Assembly: GCA_963668015.2 (NCBI GenBank)
Contig: CAXXCR010000012.1
Coordinates: forward strand, 62,001 to 126,000
Length of the DNA stretch: 64,000 nt
From: Ilyobacter_A sp963668015
Lineage (GTDB): Bacteria; Fusobacteriota; Fusobacteriia; Fusobacteriales; Fusobacteriaceae
Direction: 5' to 3'
The notes under the pieces are model-generated. The model saw nothing but the letters and a program-made list of their open reading frames with translations, had not been told where the DNA came from and did not search any database. Within the stretch, counting starts at the first letter, position 1. Each line of letters starts with the position of its first letter. Below, piece after piece: positions 1 through 8,153 of the stretch. The position numbers were made by a program, and so were the translations under genes.

Positions 1-480
1 ATAAGCAAAGAAGCCATAAAAATGGCAGCGAGAAAAAACAAGAATATAGGGTTTATTGTAGGGAGCGGAGCGAGACTTCCGTTTGAAGACGAAAGTTTTG
101 AAACGCTACTGTGTATGTTTAGCAAAATATTTAGCGGTGAATACAGCAGGGTGTTGAAACCTCAGGGGCAGCTCCTTATAGTAAGCAGTGGAAAACACCA
201 CCTTTTGGAGTTGAGGGAACTTTTGTACGACAATGTCTGGATAGATGAAGTGGATTTAGACGGTGAGACAGGAGGGGAATTTGAGCTGGTTCAAATGGAG
301 GAACTAGAGTATAAGGTGGATATTGAAAACAACGAGGATCTGATGAACCTGGTGAGGATGACTCCGTACTATTATAAGGTGAAAAAAGAGAGGATACAGT
401 CTCTGGAAAATTTGGATGGCTTAAAGGGGCTTACTGTTGATGTTAAGATAAGCTTATACGTCAAAAAGGGGGAGCTGTGA
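1..480 (+). CDS. RlmA-like 23S rRNA (guanine-N1)-methyltransferase, 5' end cut by window
   Basis: The reading frame is open from base 1, so the N-terminus (zinc finger and SAM-binding motif I) lies outside the window. What remains matches the second half of RlmA-type methyltransferases, which methylate N1 of a guanine in 23S rRNA helix 35. The visible block runs ISKEAIKMAARK, then SGARLPFEDESFETLL, then SRVLKPQGQLLIVSSGKHHL, followed by a MTPYYYKV segment near the C-terminus. All of these align in order with E. coli RlmA as I remember it. The stop codon overlaps the GTG start of acpS in a GTGA junction, so the two genes are probably translationally coupled. Family call is fairly secure; the exact target base is inferred. 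Confidence 0.75.
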   Translation: MSKEAIKMAARKNKNIGFIVGSGARLPFEDESFETLLCMFSKIFSGEYSRVLKPQGQLLIVSSGKHHLLELRELLYDNVWIDEVDLDGETGGEFELVQMEELEYKVDIENNEDLMNLVRMTPYYYKVKKERIQSLENLDGLKGLTVDVKISLYVKKGEL

Positions 481-845
481 TACTTGGTATAGGTAATGAT
501 ATAGTAGAGGTAGGCAGAATCAAAAAAGCTATTGAAAAAAGTGATGGATTCAAAAAAAGGGTGTTCACAGAAAGTGAAATAGAGTATGCTGAATCGAAAA
601 AGGACAAGTACCCATCTTATGCAGGAAGGTTTGCGGCAAAGGAAGCATTGTCCAAGGCTTTAGGGACAGGTGTAAGGGGATTTAAGCTTTTGGATATAGA
701 GATAAAAAATGATGAATTGGGGAAACCGTATATTGTTCTGGCGGATGCCTTGCTGGAAAAATTAAACAGTGGAGCAATAATCCATCTAAGCATCTCTCAC
801 ACAAGAGAGTATGCTGCGGCAAATGTTATTATAGAAAAGTCCTAG
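477..845 (+). CDS. acpS: holo-[acyl-carrier-protein] synthase
   Basis: Transfers 4'-phosphopantetheine from CoA to a serine of acyl carrier protein, activating fatty acid synthesis in the cytoplasm. The 122-residue length is normal for the small trimeric AcpS type. Family motifs are intact: GIGNDIVEVGRI near the N-terminus (the Mg-binding Asp), and RFAAKEALSKALGTG around residues 51-65 (the second acidic Mg ligand and CoA contacts). The start is GTG at 477, overlapping the previous stop by two bases. It ends at 845 with no clear terminator, and a separate promoter follows for the next gene. Confidence 0.95.
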   Translation: MILGIGNDIVEVGRIKKAIEKSDGFKKRVFTESEIEYAESKKDKYPSYAGRFAAKEALSKALGTGVRGFKLLDIEIKNDELGKPYIVLADALLEKLNSGAIIHLSISHTREYAAANVIIEKS

Positions 846-872
846 AGTATACGGTGCAGGAGCTAAATATTA

Positions 873-901
873 TTGAAAAAAAAATATACTTATGTTATAA
901 T
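873..901 (+). promoter_or_regulatory. sigma-70-type promoter for the 946 gene
   Basis: TTGAAA (873-878), a 17-base spacer, then TATAAT (896-901). The predicted start of transcription lies about 35-40 bases ahead of the ATG at 946. Confidence 0.7.
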
Positions 902-945
902 TTAATTTGTGAATTTTTAATAGTCTTAAGTTTTTGGGAGGTTAA

Positions 946-2103
946 ATGACCGAGAGATGCACCGTCAGAATAAAAAAACTTTTATATATGATGTTTTTTT
1001 TCTGCCTAGTGTGGGAGTATTCTCCGGCAGTGTCGCCTAAAGTGGGATTATCATACTATGTCGGAATAAACGGCGTTGATTTTTTTCTCGGAACCGAAAG
1101 CAGCAGAAACTTAGTGGAAATATTAAAAGGATACACAGAGGAATTTAAAATAGATTTTTTTAAAATTAGCGACGGTAAGAATGTAAATTTTGGAGTATTT
1201 GAATCCGGTAAAAACTTTCTTGTGATACAGGTAAACAACAGGATGCCTCATATTTCTTCGGAAGGGTTTCAAGAGGATGTTGTGGAGATATCAGGGGTAA
1301 AGTATTCCGCCCTTTATGATTTGGGGAAGGGGCTAATTTTAATGGGTGACGGTAAGCTCATACTTAGTAATGAGTTTGGAGGGTTTTTAAGCCAGGCTGA
1401 AAATCTAGAAACAAAAGGTTACTTGAGTGGCCGCCCTGAAATTTTAGAGGATAAAGATTATGAATATTTCGTTTATAAAAAGCTTAACGGGAAATTTTAT
1501 GGCAGAAAATACATAGAGAAAATTTTTGTAAAAAGCAGGGATGAGAAAAAAACCTATTATTATCTGGCTGAACCTGAAGCACTTTTGGATAATGTAAATC
1601 TTTCGGGATACATCCCAAATGGAGCAAAAGTGGAGAGCAGTCCTGGACACGAATTTTTGAAAAAAATACTTTTTGGAGGCCTTTCAGGCTTGGAACTTGA
1701 CAGTGAGTTTTTTTCAAGCAAATTGGATAAACTACTGCCACTGGTAACTTACAGGGTTGAATCACAGGATGGTAACTACCTGCTCGTCTACGCAAATGGT
1801 GTGGAAAAACTAAAAAAAACCCTGAAAGAGATATATTCTTCACTGCTGTACTACAAGGAACTGGAGGTTTTTTCAAAAGACGGTTATAATTTCGTAGATA
1901 TCCCAATGCTTGATGTAAAGAAATATTTTTTTAAACTTGGAAACAACCTGTTTGCACTTACAGACAGTGCTAATGTGGCTGCTTCGATTAAAAACGGGCA
2001 GTATGAAAACAGTAAATATAAGAAGCTTGATTTAAACGTCTGCAATTTCGGAAATGAACTTGTAAGATTTTATGAAGATAGAATAGAAGTAGTGGAGAGG
2101 TGA
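946..2103 (+). CDS. exported protein of unknown function
   Basis: A 385-residue protein I do not recognise. It has a basic N-terminus followed by a hydrophobic stretch (about residues 12-30, LLYMMFFFCLVWEYSPAV), consistent with a signal peptide or a single membrane anchor; no lipobox cysteine is obvious. The rest is soluble-looking and rich in aromatic and charged residues, alternating short beta-like strands with lysine-rich turns, without a catalytic motif I can name. A gggagg ribosome site lies 6 bases before the ATG and a good promoter precedes it. prfB starts 9 bases after its stop, so they are probably co-transcribed, but that does not suggest a shared function. Confidence 0.6.
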   Translation: MTERCTVRIKKLLYMMFFFCLVWEYSPAVSPKVGLSYYVGINGVDFFLGTESSRNLVEILKGYTEEFKIDFFKISDGKNVNFGVFESGKNFLVIQVNNRMPHISSEGFQEDVVEISGVKYSALYDLGKGLILMGDGKLILSNEFGGFLSQAENLETKGYLSGRPEILEDKDYEYFVYKKLNGKFYGRKYIEKIFVKSRDEKKTYYYLAEPEALLDNVNLSGYIPNGAKVESSPGHEFLKKILFGGLSGLELDSEFFSSKLDKLLPLVTYRVESQDGNYLLVYANGVEKLKKTLKEIYSSLLYYKELEVFSKDGYNFVDIPMLDVKKYFFKLGNNLFALTDSANVAASIKNGQYENSKYKKLDLNVCNFGNELVRFYEDRIEVVER

Positions 2104-2111
2104 TAGTCTCA

Positions 2112-3210
2112 ATGGAACTTTTGGATATAAAAAGGGAATTAAAGGCTTTGAAAGAAAAATTGGCCGAGATCAGGGGGCATCTTTGACCTTGATGCAAAAG
2201 AAGAGGCTATAAAAAGCCTGGAAGCCAAAACTGTAGAAGATGGGTTTTGGAACGATAAAAAGAAAAGCCAAAAAATAATAAAAGAGATGAATGAGCTGAA
2301 GGATGTAGTGGGAGAATACAAGCAGATTGAGCTTATTGACGAAGAGTTGGAGGTGCTGGTAGAGTTTGTTGATGCCGGTGAAGACGAGTTTGCAGCAGAA
2401 CTTGAGGATAAATTCCAAAACTACATAAAATCACTAGATGCTTTCAACACTAAGCTGTTGCTTGACGGAGAGTATGACAATAACAATGCCATAGTAACAG
2501 TGCACTCTGGAGCCGGGGGAACTGAGGCCTGCGACTGGACGGAGATGCTTTTCAGGATGTACAGCAGATGGTGCAATGCTAAGGGTTATAACCTGGAAGT
2601 GTTGGACAGCCTTGCAGGAGAGGAGGCTGGGATAAAATCTGTGACTTTCCTGGTGGAAGGCAAGCAGTCTTACGGGTACCTTAAGAGTGAAAAAGGTGTT
2701 CATAGACTTGTTAGAATATCTCCTTTTGACTCCAATAAAAGAAGACACACTTCGTTTGCCTCTGTGGATGTGGTTCCTGAGGTTGACGATACAATAGAGA
2801 TTGATATAAATCAGAGTGATTTGAAGATAGATACTTATAGAGCCAGTGGTGCCGGTGGGCAGCATGTTAACATGACTGACTCAGCTGTAAGGATAACTCA
2901 CGGCCCTACAGGCATAGTTGTTACTTGTCAAAAAGAGAGGTCGCAGCTTAAAAATAGAGATACTGCAATGAAAATATTAAAATCTAAACTTTTTGAACTT
3001 GAAATGAAGAAAAAAGAGGATGAGCTGAAAAAAATCCAGGGTGAACAATCTGAGATATCTTGGGGCAACCAGATACGTTCTTATGTCTTCCAACCGTATA
3101 CAATGGTTAAAGACCACAGAACAAACACTGAAATAGGAAATGTAGATGCTGTTATGGACGGCGGCATAGACAAATTTATCAATTCGTACCTGAAATGGAT
3201 GAAAAAGTAA
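2112..3210 (+). CDS. prfB: peptide chain release factor 2 with programmed +1 frameshift
   Basis: Releases finished proteins at UGA and UAA stop codons. The gene is in two frames: 24 codons from ATG 2112 reach an in-frame TGA at 2184-2186, and translation continues in the +1 frame from GAC 2185 to 3210, giving about 365 residues, normal for RF2. The slippery signal is textbook: an internal Shine-Dalgarno AGGGGG (2172-2177), CAT, then CTT TGA C. The ribosome slips from CTT onto TTT when RF2 is scarce, so the protein controls its own synthesis. The downstream part has the SPF stop-codon recognition tripeptide (RISPFDS) and the catalytic GGQ (GAGGQHVN). Automatic callers usually truncate this gene to the second frame. 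Confidence 0.97.
2172..2187 (+). promoter_or_regulatory. prfB recoding site
   Basis: Internal SD-like AGGGGG, three-base spacer CAT, slippery CTT, stop TGA and a following C. This arrangement is the conserved bacterial RF2 autoregulatory frameshift site. Confidence 0.95.
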
Positions 3211-3284
3211 TAAAATAAAAACTTTATGCTTGATTTCAAGTCTAATGGTATATAGATCAAATTTTGATTGGAGGTCATTGGACT

Positions 3285-3857
3285 ATGAACAGAATATTTA
3301 TATCACTGCTTTTTTTCACACTTATATTTAACCTAGGGTTTTCTCAGGAAAACTTGACTCAAAACTACTACAACAAACTTATTTCTAATGAGGAAGTTGA
3401 CAGTATCGAATCGGTTTTTCAAAATGATACCGGGATTATAATAAAGGGCTTGGTTTACGACCGTGTCAGGTTGGATACCATATATTTAAAAAGCAACGAT
3501 GAGGGGATGGACGAGATTGTACTTCTCATATCCGATTTAGAAGAAGCTTTTTTGAGAAAAAATAAAGACATAAGGAGTATCGAGATAAACGCAACAGAAG
3601 ACAGCCTGGTAGCAAAAGGAAAGGTAGATGTGCTTGGCGGAACGTTTGACGTGGTTTTGGAGGGGATATTCAGTATAAGCAACAATAATGTGTCTTATGA
3701 TATCAGAAAGGCAAAAATAGGCGTAATAAGTGTGCCGCAATGGGTAATAAATAAATTTAAGAAGAAAATAAATCCATTTTTTGAAGTGGACAATTTGGAT
3801 ATAGATTTAAAACTTAGTAGAATGATATTTCAAGAAGACAAAATATTAGTTAGATAG
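3285..3857 (+). CDS. exported protein, possibly DUF2993/LmeA-like
   Basis: A 190-residue protein with a clear N-terminal signal peptide (MNRIFISLLFFTLIFNLGFS, cleavage likely before QENL). The ATG at 3285 is chosen because GGAGGT sits 9 bases upstream; a longer TTG start would lie upstream of that site. The body alternates short beta strands, with phrases such as LVAKGKVDVLGGTFDVVLEG, resembling the lipid-binding DUF2993/LmeA proteins. That assignment rests on pattern memory only and is tentative. gltX begins 11 bases after the stop, suggesting co-transcription. Confidence 0.55.
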   Translation: MNRIFISLLFFTLIFNLGFSQENLTQNYYNKLISNEEVDSIESVFQNDTGIIIKGLVYDRVRLDTIYLKSNDEGMDEIVLLISDLEEAFLRKNKDIRSIEINATEDSLVAKGKVDVLGGTFDVVLEGIFSISNNNVSYDIRKAKIGVISVPQWVINKFKKKINPFFEVDNLDIDLKLSRMIFQEDKILVR

Positions 3858-3868
3858 AGGAGGAAACA

Positions 3869-5383
3869 ATGGACAAGAGAGTGAGAACTAGGATAGCCCC
3901 TTCTCCAACAGGAGACCCACACGTTGGGACGGCTTACATTGCGTTATTCAATCTTGCTTTTGCAAAAAAACATGGCGGAGATTTTCTGTTGAGAATAGAG
4001 GATACAGATCAGACTAGATCTACAAAGGAATCTGAGCAACAGATTTTCGATACCCTGGGATGGCTTGACCTAAACCACGACGAGGGGCCGGACATCGGCG
4101 GAGACTGCGGGCCTTACAGACAGTCTGAAAGATTCCATCTTTACGGAGAATATGCTAGAAAACTAGTTGAAACAGGTCACGCCTACTACTGTTTCTGTAC
4201 AAGGGATAGACTTGATAAATTAAGAGAAAGGCAGAAAGCTATGAAGAAAGCCCCGGGTTATGATGGGCACTGCAGAGCGCTTTCACAAGAAGAGATACAG
4301 TCAAAACTTGATGCAAAAGAACCTTATGTTATAAGATTAAAAATGCCGTATGACGGAGAGACTGTTATAAAAGACGTCCTTAGAGGAGAGGTAAGGTTTG
4401 AAAATAGCAAGATAGACGACCAAATTCTTCTAAAAGCAGACGGATTCCCAACTTACCATTTGGCGAACGTTGTGGATGACTACTTAATGAAAATAACTCA
4501 CGTAATAAGGGCTGAGGAGTGGATAGCATCAACGCCAAAGCATATACAGCTTTATAGAGCTTTTGGATGGGATGAGCCGCAATTTATCCATATGCCGCTT
4601 CTTAGAAATAAGGACAAAACAAAAATATCAAAAAGAAAAAATCCGGTTTCATTAAACTATTATAGAGAAGAAGGGTATCTGAAAGAAGCTATGATAAACT
4701 TCTTAGGGCTTATGGGATACTCGATAGGAGACAACAAAGAAGTATTTACTCTTGATGAGTTTATAGAAAGCTTTGACATTACAAAAGTTTCGCTTGGAGG
4801 ACCTGTTTTTGACCTTCAAAAACTAGGTTGGTTAAATAATATGTATATGAGGCAGAAGGATCTAGCAGAACTTACAAAAATGGCTATACCATATTATGTT
4901 GAATCCGGATTCTTTAGTTCAGAGGATATTAGTGAAGAGGAATTTGAAAGCCTGAAAAGAGTCGTGGATATAGCAAGAGAACCAGCACTGACTCTAAGAG
5001 ATCTGCCTAGACAGTCTGAGATATTCTTTAAGGATAGTTTTGAACTGCCAGTCGCAACAGAAGATATGAACAAAAAAGAGAGAAAAGCAGTTGAGAGAGT
5101 ATACACTGCCATTGAAAATGAGACTGGGAAAGAAGCTATCAAACTGTTTGTAAGCAAGATCGAATCTCTGGAAGAAGCAATTTCAGAAGATGAGGCAAAA
5201 GGAGTTTTAAGCTCAGTTATGGAAGAGATTGGAGAGGGGCCTGGTAAGGTTTTAATGCCTTTAAGGGTTGTAGTTACTGGGCAGTCTAGAGGGGCTGACC
5301 TGTACAATGTAATCTCTATAATTGGTAAAAAAAGAACCCTTAAAAGGGTAAGTCAAACAATAGACAAGTATAGTATTTTATAA
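3869..5383 (+). CDS. gltX: glutamyl-tRNA synthetase
   Basis: Charges tRNA-Glu with glutamate in the cytoplasm. The 504-residue length fits a bacterial GluRS. The class I HIGH-like motif is PSPTGDPHVGTAY near residue 12, and the KMSKS-like motif is KISKRKNP at about residue 251. The helical anticodon-binding C-terminal domain follows. A gaggagg site precedes the ATG. It is the last gene of its transcription unit, since a strong terminator follows immediately. Confidence 0.97.
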   Translation: MDKRVRTRIAPSPTGDPHVGTAYIALFNLAFAKKHGGDFLLRIEDTDQTRSTKESEQQIFDTLGWLDLNHDEGPDIGGDCGPYRQSERFHLYGEYARKLVETGHAYYCFCTRDRLDKLRERQKAMKKAPGYDGHCRALSQEEIQSKLDAKEPYVIRLKMPYDGETVIKDVLRGEVRFENSKIDDQILLKADGFPTYHLANVVDDYLMKITHVIRAEEWIASTPKHIQLYRAFGWDEPQFIHMPLLRNKDKTKISKRKNPVSLNYYREEGYLKEAMINFLGLMGYSIGDNKEVFTLDEFIESFDITKVSLGGPVFDLQKLGWLNNMYMRQKDLAELTKMAIPYYVESGFFSSEDISEEEFESLKRVVDIAREPALTLRDLPRQSEIFFKDSFELPVATEDMNKKERKAVERVYTAIENETGKEAIKLFVSKIESLEEAISEDEAKGVLSSVMEEIGEGPGKVLMPLRVVVTGQSRGADLYNVISIIGKKRTLKRVSQTIDKYSIL

Positions 5384-5410
5384 AATGAGACCTAGGGGTC
5401 TCATTTTTTA
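5382..5410 (+). terminator. rho-independent terminator after gltX
   Basis: Inverted repeat AATGAGACC / GGTCTCATT around a short loop, followed by a T tract. Confidence 0.85.
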
Positions 5411-5465
5411 TTTTTAAAACTGTTCTAAAATAGAACACAGAAATTTTTATTTAGAGGGGATGATT

Positions 5466-6668
5466 ATGAAAAGAAGATATTTACACATTGTAAGCGGAAT
5501 ACTGATGTTTTTATGTATGGGGACGATATACTCTTGGAGTGTATTTCAAAAGCCTTTGATAATTGAATTTACAAAGCTTGGAGTAGATGTAAGTTCTACA
5601 GCTGCAAATATGCCATATATGTTCTTTTTGCTATCATATGCACTGTCAATGCCTTTTGCCGGAAAACTTATAAACAGATTTAATCCAAAGTTGATATGCC
5701 TTGGCGGGTCGGTTCTTGTGGCTACAGCCTGGATGATTTCAAGTACGGCAGGAAGTATGCAGACTCTTGCATTTACATATGGGGTGCTTGGAGGAACAGG
5801 AGTTGGTATTATATACGGTGTACCACTTGCAGTTGCTGCAAAATGGTATCCTGAAAAGAAGGGTCTTGCAGTAGGACTTACATTATTAGGATTTGGACTT
5901 TCACCTTTTATAACGGCTCCGATTGCTAATAAACTTATAATAGCATTTGGTGTTTTTAACAGTTTCAAGATACTGGGGGCTGCATTTTTAGTAATTTTAT
6001 CGCTTCTATCTCTTACACTTAGATTTCCTGAAGAGAGTCTGGGAAATATTGGGGACAGCGAGTGGGGGCTTTCTTCTAAAGACATGCTTAAAACCAAGGA
6101 GTTTTACGGGCTGTGGGCAACTTATACAATAGGGACTATAGCAGGTCTGATGATAATAGGTGTGTCTAGTACCTACGCTCAGGAAGTCATGGGTATAAGT
6201 TCTACCAAAGCAGCGCTTTTTACATCTTTTTTTGCCATATTTAACGGTATAGGGAGGCCTATTTTTGGGGCTTTAACAGATAAATTGGGGACGAAAAAAG
6301 CGATACTTCTTTCTTATACATCTATAATTTCAGCTTCGCTTTTAAGTATAATTTTCCCTGGCAGCATTGTGATATTTGTAATCTCTTTTTCTGCAATATG
6401 GATGAACTTGGGAGGATGGCTTTCTATAGCACCTGCGTCTACATCAAATATTTTCGGACCAAAAAACTATGCCGAAAACTATGGGATACTATTTACGGCA
6501 TACGGAGCAGGGGCGTTTTTGCAGGGTATAATCTCTGGTGGAGTTAAGGAGATGTTCGGTTCATACCAATATATTTTCTATCCGTTGATAGGGATTTGTG
6601 CTTTGGGGATTGTTTTGGCGATTTACACACTGAGGACAGCTGCCCATGTACAAACTGTGGAAGAATAA
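5466..6668 (+). CDS. MFS transporter, oxalate/formate antiporter-like family
   Basis: An inner-membrane carrier with about twelve hydrophobic segments over 400 residues. The opening HIVSGILMFLCMGTIYSWSV and the GVLGGTGVGIIYG segment are typical of the OFA (oxalate:formate antiporter) branch of the major facilitator superfamily, whose members move small carboxylates; the substrate here cannot be read. The start at 5466 is preferred over ATG 5460 because the AGAGGGGA ribosome site (5452-5459) would touch the earlier codon. It stands alone between the gltX terminator and the Trp leader region. Confidence 0.8.
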   Translation: MKRRYLHIVSGILMFLCMGTIYSWSVFQKPLIIEFTKLGVDVSSTAANMPYMFFLLSYALSMPFAGKLINRFNPKLICLGGSVLVATAWMISSTAGSMQTLAFTYGVLGGTGVGIIYGVPLAVAAKWYPEKKGLAVGLTLLGFGLSPFITAPIANKLIIAFGVFNSFKILGAAFLVILSLLSLTLRFPEESLGNIGDSEWGLSSKDMLKTKEFYGLWATYTIGTIAGLMIIGVSSTYAQEVMGISSTKAALFTSFFAIFNGIGRPIFGALTDKLGTKKAILLSYTSIISASLLSIIFPGSIVIFVISFSAIWMNLGGWLSIAPASTSNIFGPKNYAENYGILFTAYGAGAFLQGIISGGVKEMFGSYQYIFYPLIGICALGIVLAIYTLRTAAHVQTVEE

Positions 6669-6700
6669 TAGTTTTAATATGAATTTAATTTAAAATTTAT

Positions 6701-6728
6701 TGTAATTTATCTTAAGGTGTGCTAATAT
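6701..6728 (+). promoter_or_regulatory. promoter of the Trp leader transcript
   Basis: TTGTAA (6701-6706), a 16-base spacer and TATAAT-like TAATAT (6723-6728). Transcription would start about 30 bases before the leader ATG. Confidence 0.55.
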
Positions 6729-6768
6729 GTATGCAATTAAGATTAGTAGAGAGAGGGGTTAGGTTAGC

Positions 6769-6861
6769 ATGAAACTTGTATTCGCTTGGTGGCAAAACAG
6801 ATTTGACATTAAAAAAACTTTATATGCGGATCAGGTTTGTGTACTTAAGCCAATAATATAG
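6769..6861 (+). CDS. candidate tryptophan leader peptide (30 aa)
   Basis: A short open frame, MKLVFAWWQNRFDIKK and on, with tandem Trp codons TGG TGG at 6787-6792 and a purine-rich gagaggggt site upstream of the ATG. It ends 18 bases before a rho-independent hairpin. The segment at 6829-6838 inside this frame can pair with the 5' arm of that hairpin (9 of 10 bases). A ribosome stalled at the Trp codons would therefore leave this segment free to form an antiterminator, while one that reaches the stop would cover it and let the terminator form. The next gene is a TrpX-type binding protein, which fits Trp-sensing control. Peptide expression is inferred. Confidence 0.7.
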   Translation: MKLVFAWWQNRFDIKKTLYADQVCVLKPII

Positions 6862-6879
6862 ATTATAAAAAATGATTTT

Positions 6880-6915
6880 AAAACCTGTTCAATAAATTTG
6901 AACAGGTTTTTTATT
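6880..6915 (+). terminator. transcription attenuator downstream of the Trp leader peptide
   Basis: A stem of about 13 pairs, AAAACCTGTTCAA (6880-6892) with TTGAACAGGTTTT (6898-6910), runs into a T tract. The 5' arm has an alternative partner, GATCAGGTTT at 6829-6838, inside the leader frame. This is the classic terminator/antiterminator layout. Confidence 0.8.
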
Positions 6916-6925
6916 TAAGAGACTA

Positions 6926-6957
6926 AGAGGCCTGATTTGTAAAACAGGCCTTTTATT
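6926..6957 (+). terminator. second hairpin terminator in tandem
   Basis: AGGCCTG (6928-6934) pairs with CAGGCCT (6945-6951), extended by TTT/AAA pairs, then TTTTATTTG. It lies between the attenuator and the next gene, so any read-through transcript must also pass this site. Confidence 0.65.
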
Positions 6958-7000
6958 TGTTTTTATATATAGCGATTTAGGTTGCCTGATTCAAAAACAA

Positions 7001-7010
7001 ATGACGTCAT
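7001..7010. promoter_or_regulatory. perfect palindrome, possible operator
   Basis: ATGACGTCAT is a 10-base perfect palindrome 26 bases before the start codon of the binding-protein gene. It could be a protein site or chance. Confidence 0.25.
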
Positions 7011-7036
7011 AAAAATACACGACAGGAGGAGAAATG

Positions 7037-7978
7037 ATGAAAAAAATTATTTTGGTATTGTCAGTTTTGGCACTTTTTGTTGCCTGCGGTAAGAAGAAAG
7101 ATGAAAAGGTAAGCATAGGAATTACGCAGATAGTCCAGCACCCTTCACTTGATGCCATAAGGAATGGTATTATAGATACTATGGCTGAAGCTGGATATGT
7201 TGATGGAGAAAATATAGAGGTAGAATTTCAAAATGCCCAGGGTGAAATGGCGAATGCACAGATCATAGCGAATGCCTTCGTAGACGATAAAAAGGATTTG
7301 ATTGTTGCAATAACAACTCCCAGTGCACAAGCTGCTCTAAACGCGACAAATGAAATTCCTGTAGTATATTCGGCTGTAACTGATCCTGTAGCTGCAGGGC
7401 TTGAAGGAGAAAATATAGCAGGTGTAAGTGATATGACACCTATAAAACAGCAGTTTGAACTGCTTAAAAAGCTTATCCCCGGAGCAGAAGTAGTTGGTAT
7501 GGTTTACAATTCAAGTGAGCAAAATTCAGAGGTTCAAGTGAAAAAGGCTTCTCTTATAGCTGAGGAAATGGGACTGGAGTTAAAACTTGTTTCAGTTACA
7601 AATGTAAATGAGGTTCCGCCTGCATTGGATTCTATTATGGATGAAATTGATGTGCTTTATACGCATATAGACAATATGCTGGCATCTACATATCCGGTTA
7701 TAGTTCAAAAAACTGAAAAAATGGGTGTACCAATAATAGGGGCTGTAGAAGATTATGTACACCAGGGAGCATTGGCTACAGAAGGTATCAACCAGTATAA
7801 AATTGGGGTTCAGACTGGGGAGATGATAGTTAATTTCTTAAAAGGCCAGGATATAAAGGGTATGGGAATGGAACTGGCTAAGGATACAGATCTTGTTATC
7901 AATGAAATAGTAGCCGAAAAACTGGGGATAAACATATCTGAAGAATTGAAGGATAGAGCCGTTATTGTAAACGAATAG
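7037..7978 (+). CDS. ABC transporter substrate-binding lipoprotein, TrpX-like
   Basis: A 313-residue lipoprotein: a hydrophobic signal ending in the lipobox LFVAC, then a periplasmic-binding fold of the ABC_sub_bind family (PF04392). Typical family phrases are GITQIVQHPSLDAIRNG, IPVVYSAVTDP and LYTHIDNMLAST. Characterised members such as streptococcal TrpX bind tryptophan and other aromatic amino acids; the tandem-Trp leader upstream independently points to tryptophan. No permease or ATPase gene follows; a terminator closes the unit, so partner subunits must be elsewhere. The second of two adjacent ATGs is chosen because it leaves 7 bases after AGGAGG. Confidence 0.8.
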   Translation: MKKIILVLSVLALFVACGKKKDEKVSIGITQIVQHPSLDAIRNGIIDTMAEAGYVDGENIEVEFQNAQGEMANAQIIANAFVDDKKDLIVAITTPSAQAALNATNEIPVVYSAVTDPVAAGLEGENIAGVSDMTPIKQQFELLKKLIPGAEVVGMVYNSSEQNSEVQVKKASLIAEEMGLELKLVSVTNVNEVPPALDSIMDEIDVLYTHIDNMLASTYPVIVQKTEKMGVPIIGAVEDYVHQGALATEGINQYKIGVQTGEMIVNFLKGQDIKGMGMELAKDTDLVINEIVAEKLGINISEELKDRAVIVNE

Positions 7979-7995
7979 GTGTAAATTTATGTTTT

Positions 7996-8028
7996 AAAAG
8001 GTGGAAATGTCCACCTTTTATTTTTTTT
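7996..8028 (+). terminator. rho-independent terminator after the TrpX-like gene
   Basis: AAAAGGTGGA pairs with TCCACCTTTT around a four-base loop, followed by a long T run. Confidence 0.9.
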
Positions 8029-8153
8029 GGTTAAAATGTTAAGTAATTTTACCAAAAACTCAATAATAATGGGCTGGAAGCCTTGATTTTTTTTATTAAA
8101 TAAATTAATATATACTATGTGGGAAAATCTGATAAAAGAAATGAGGGGGAAAT

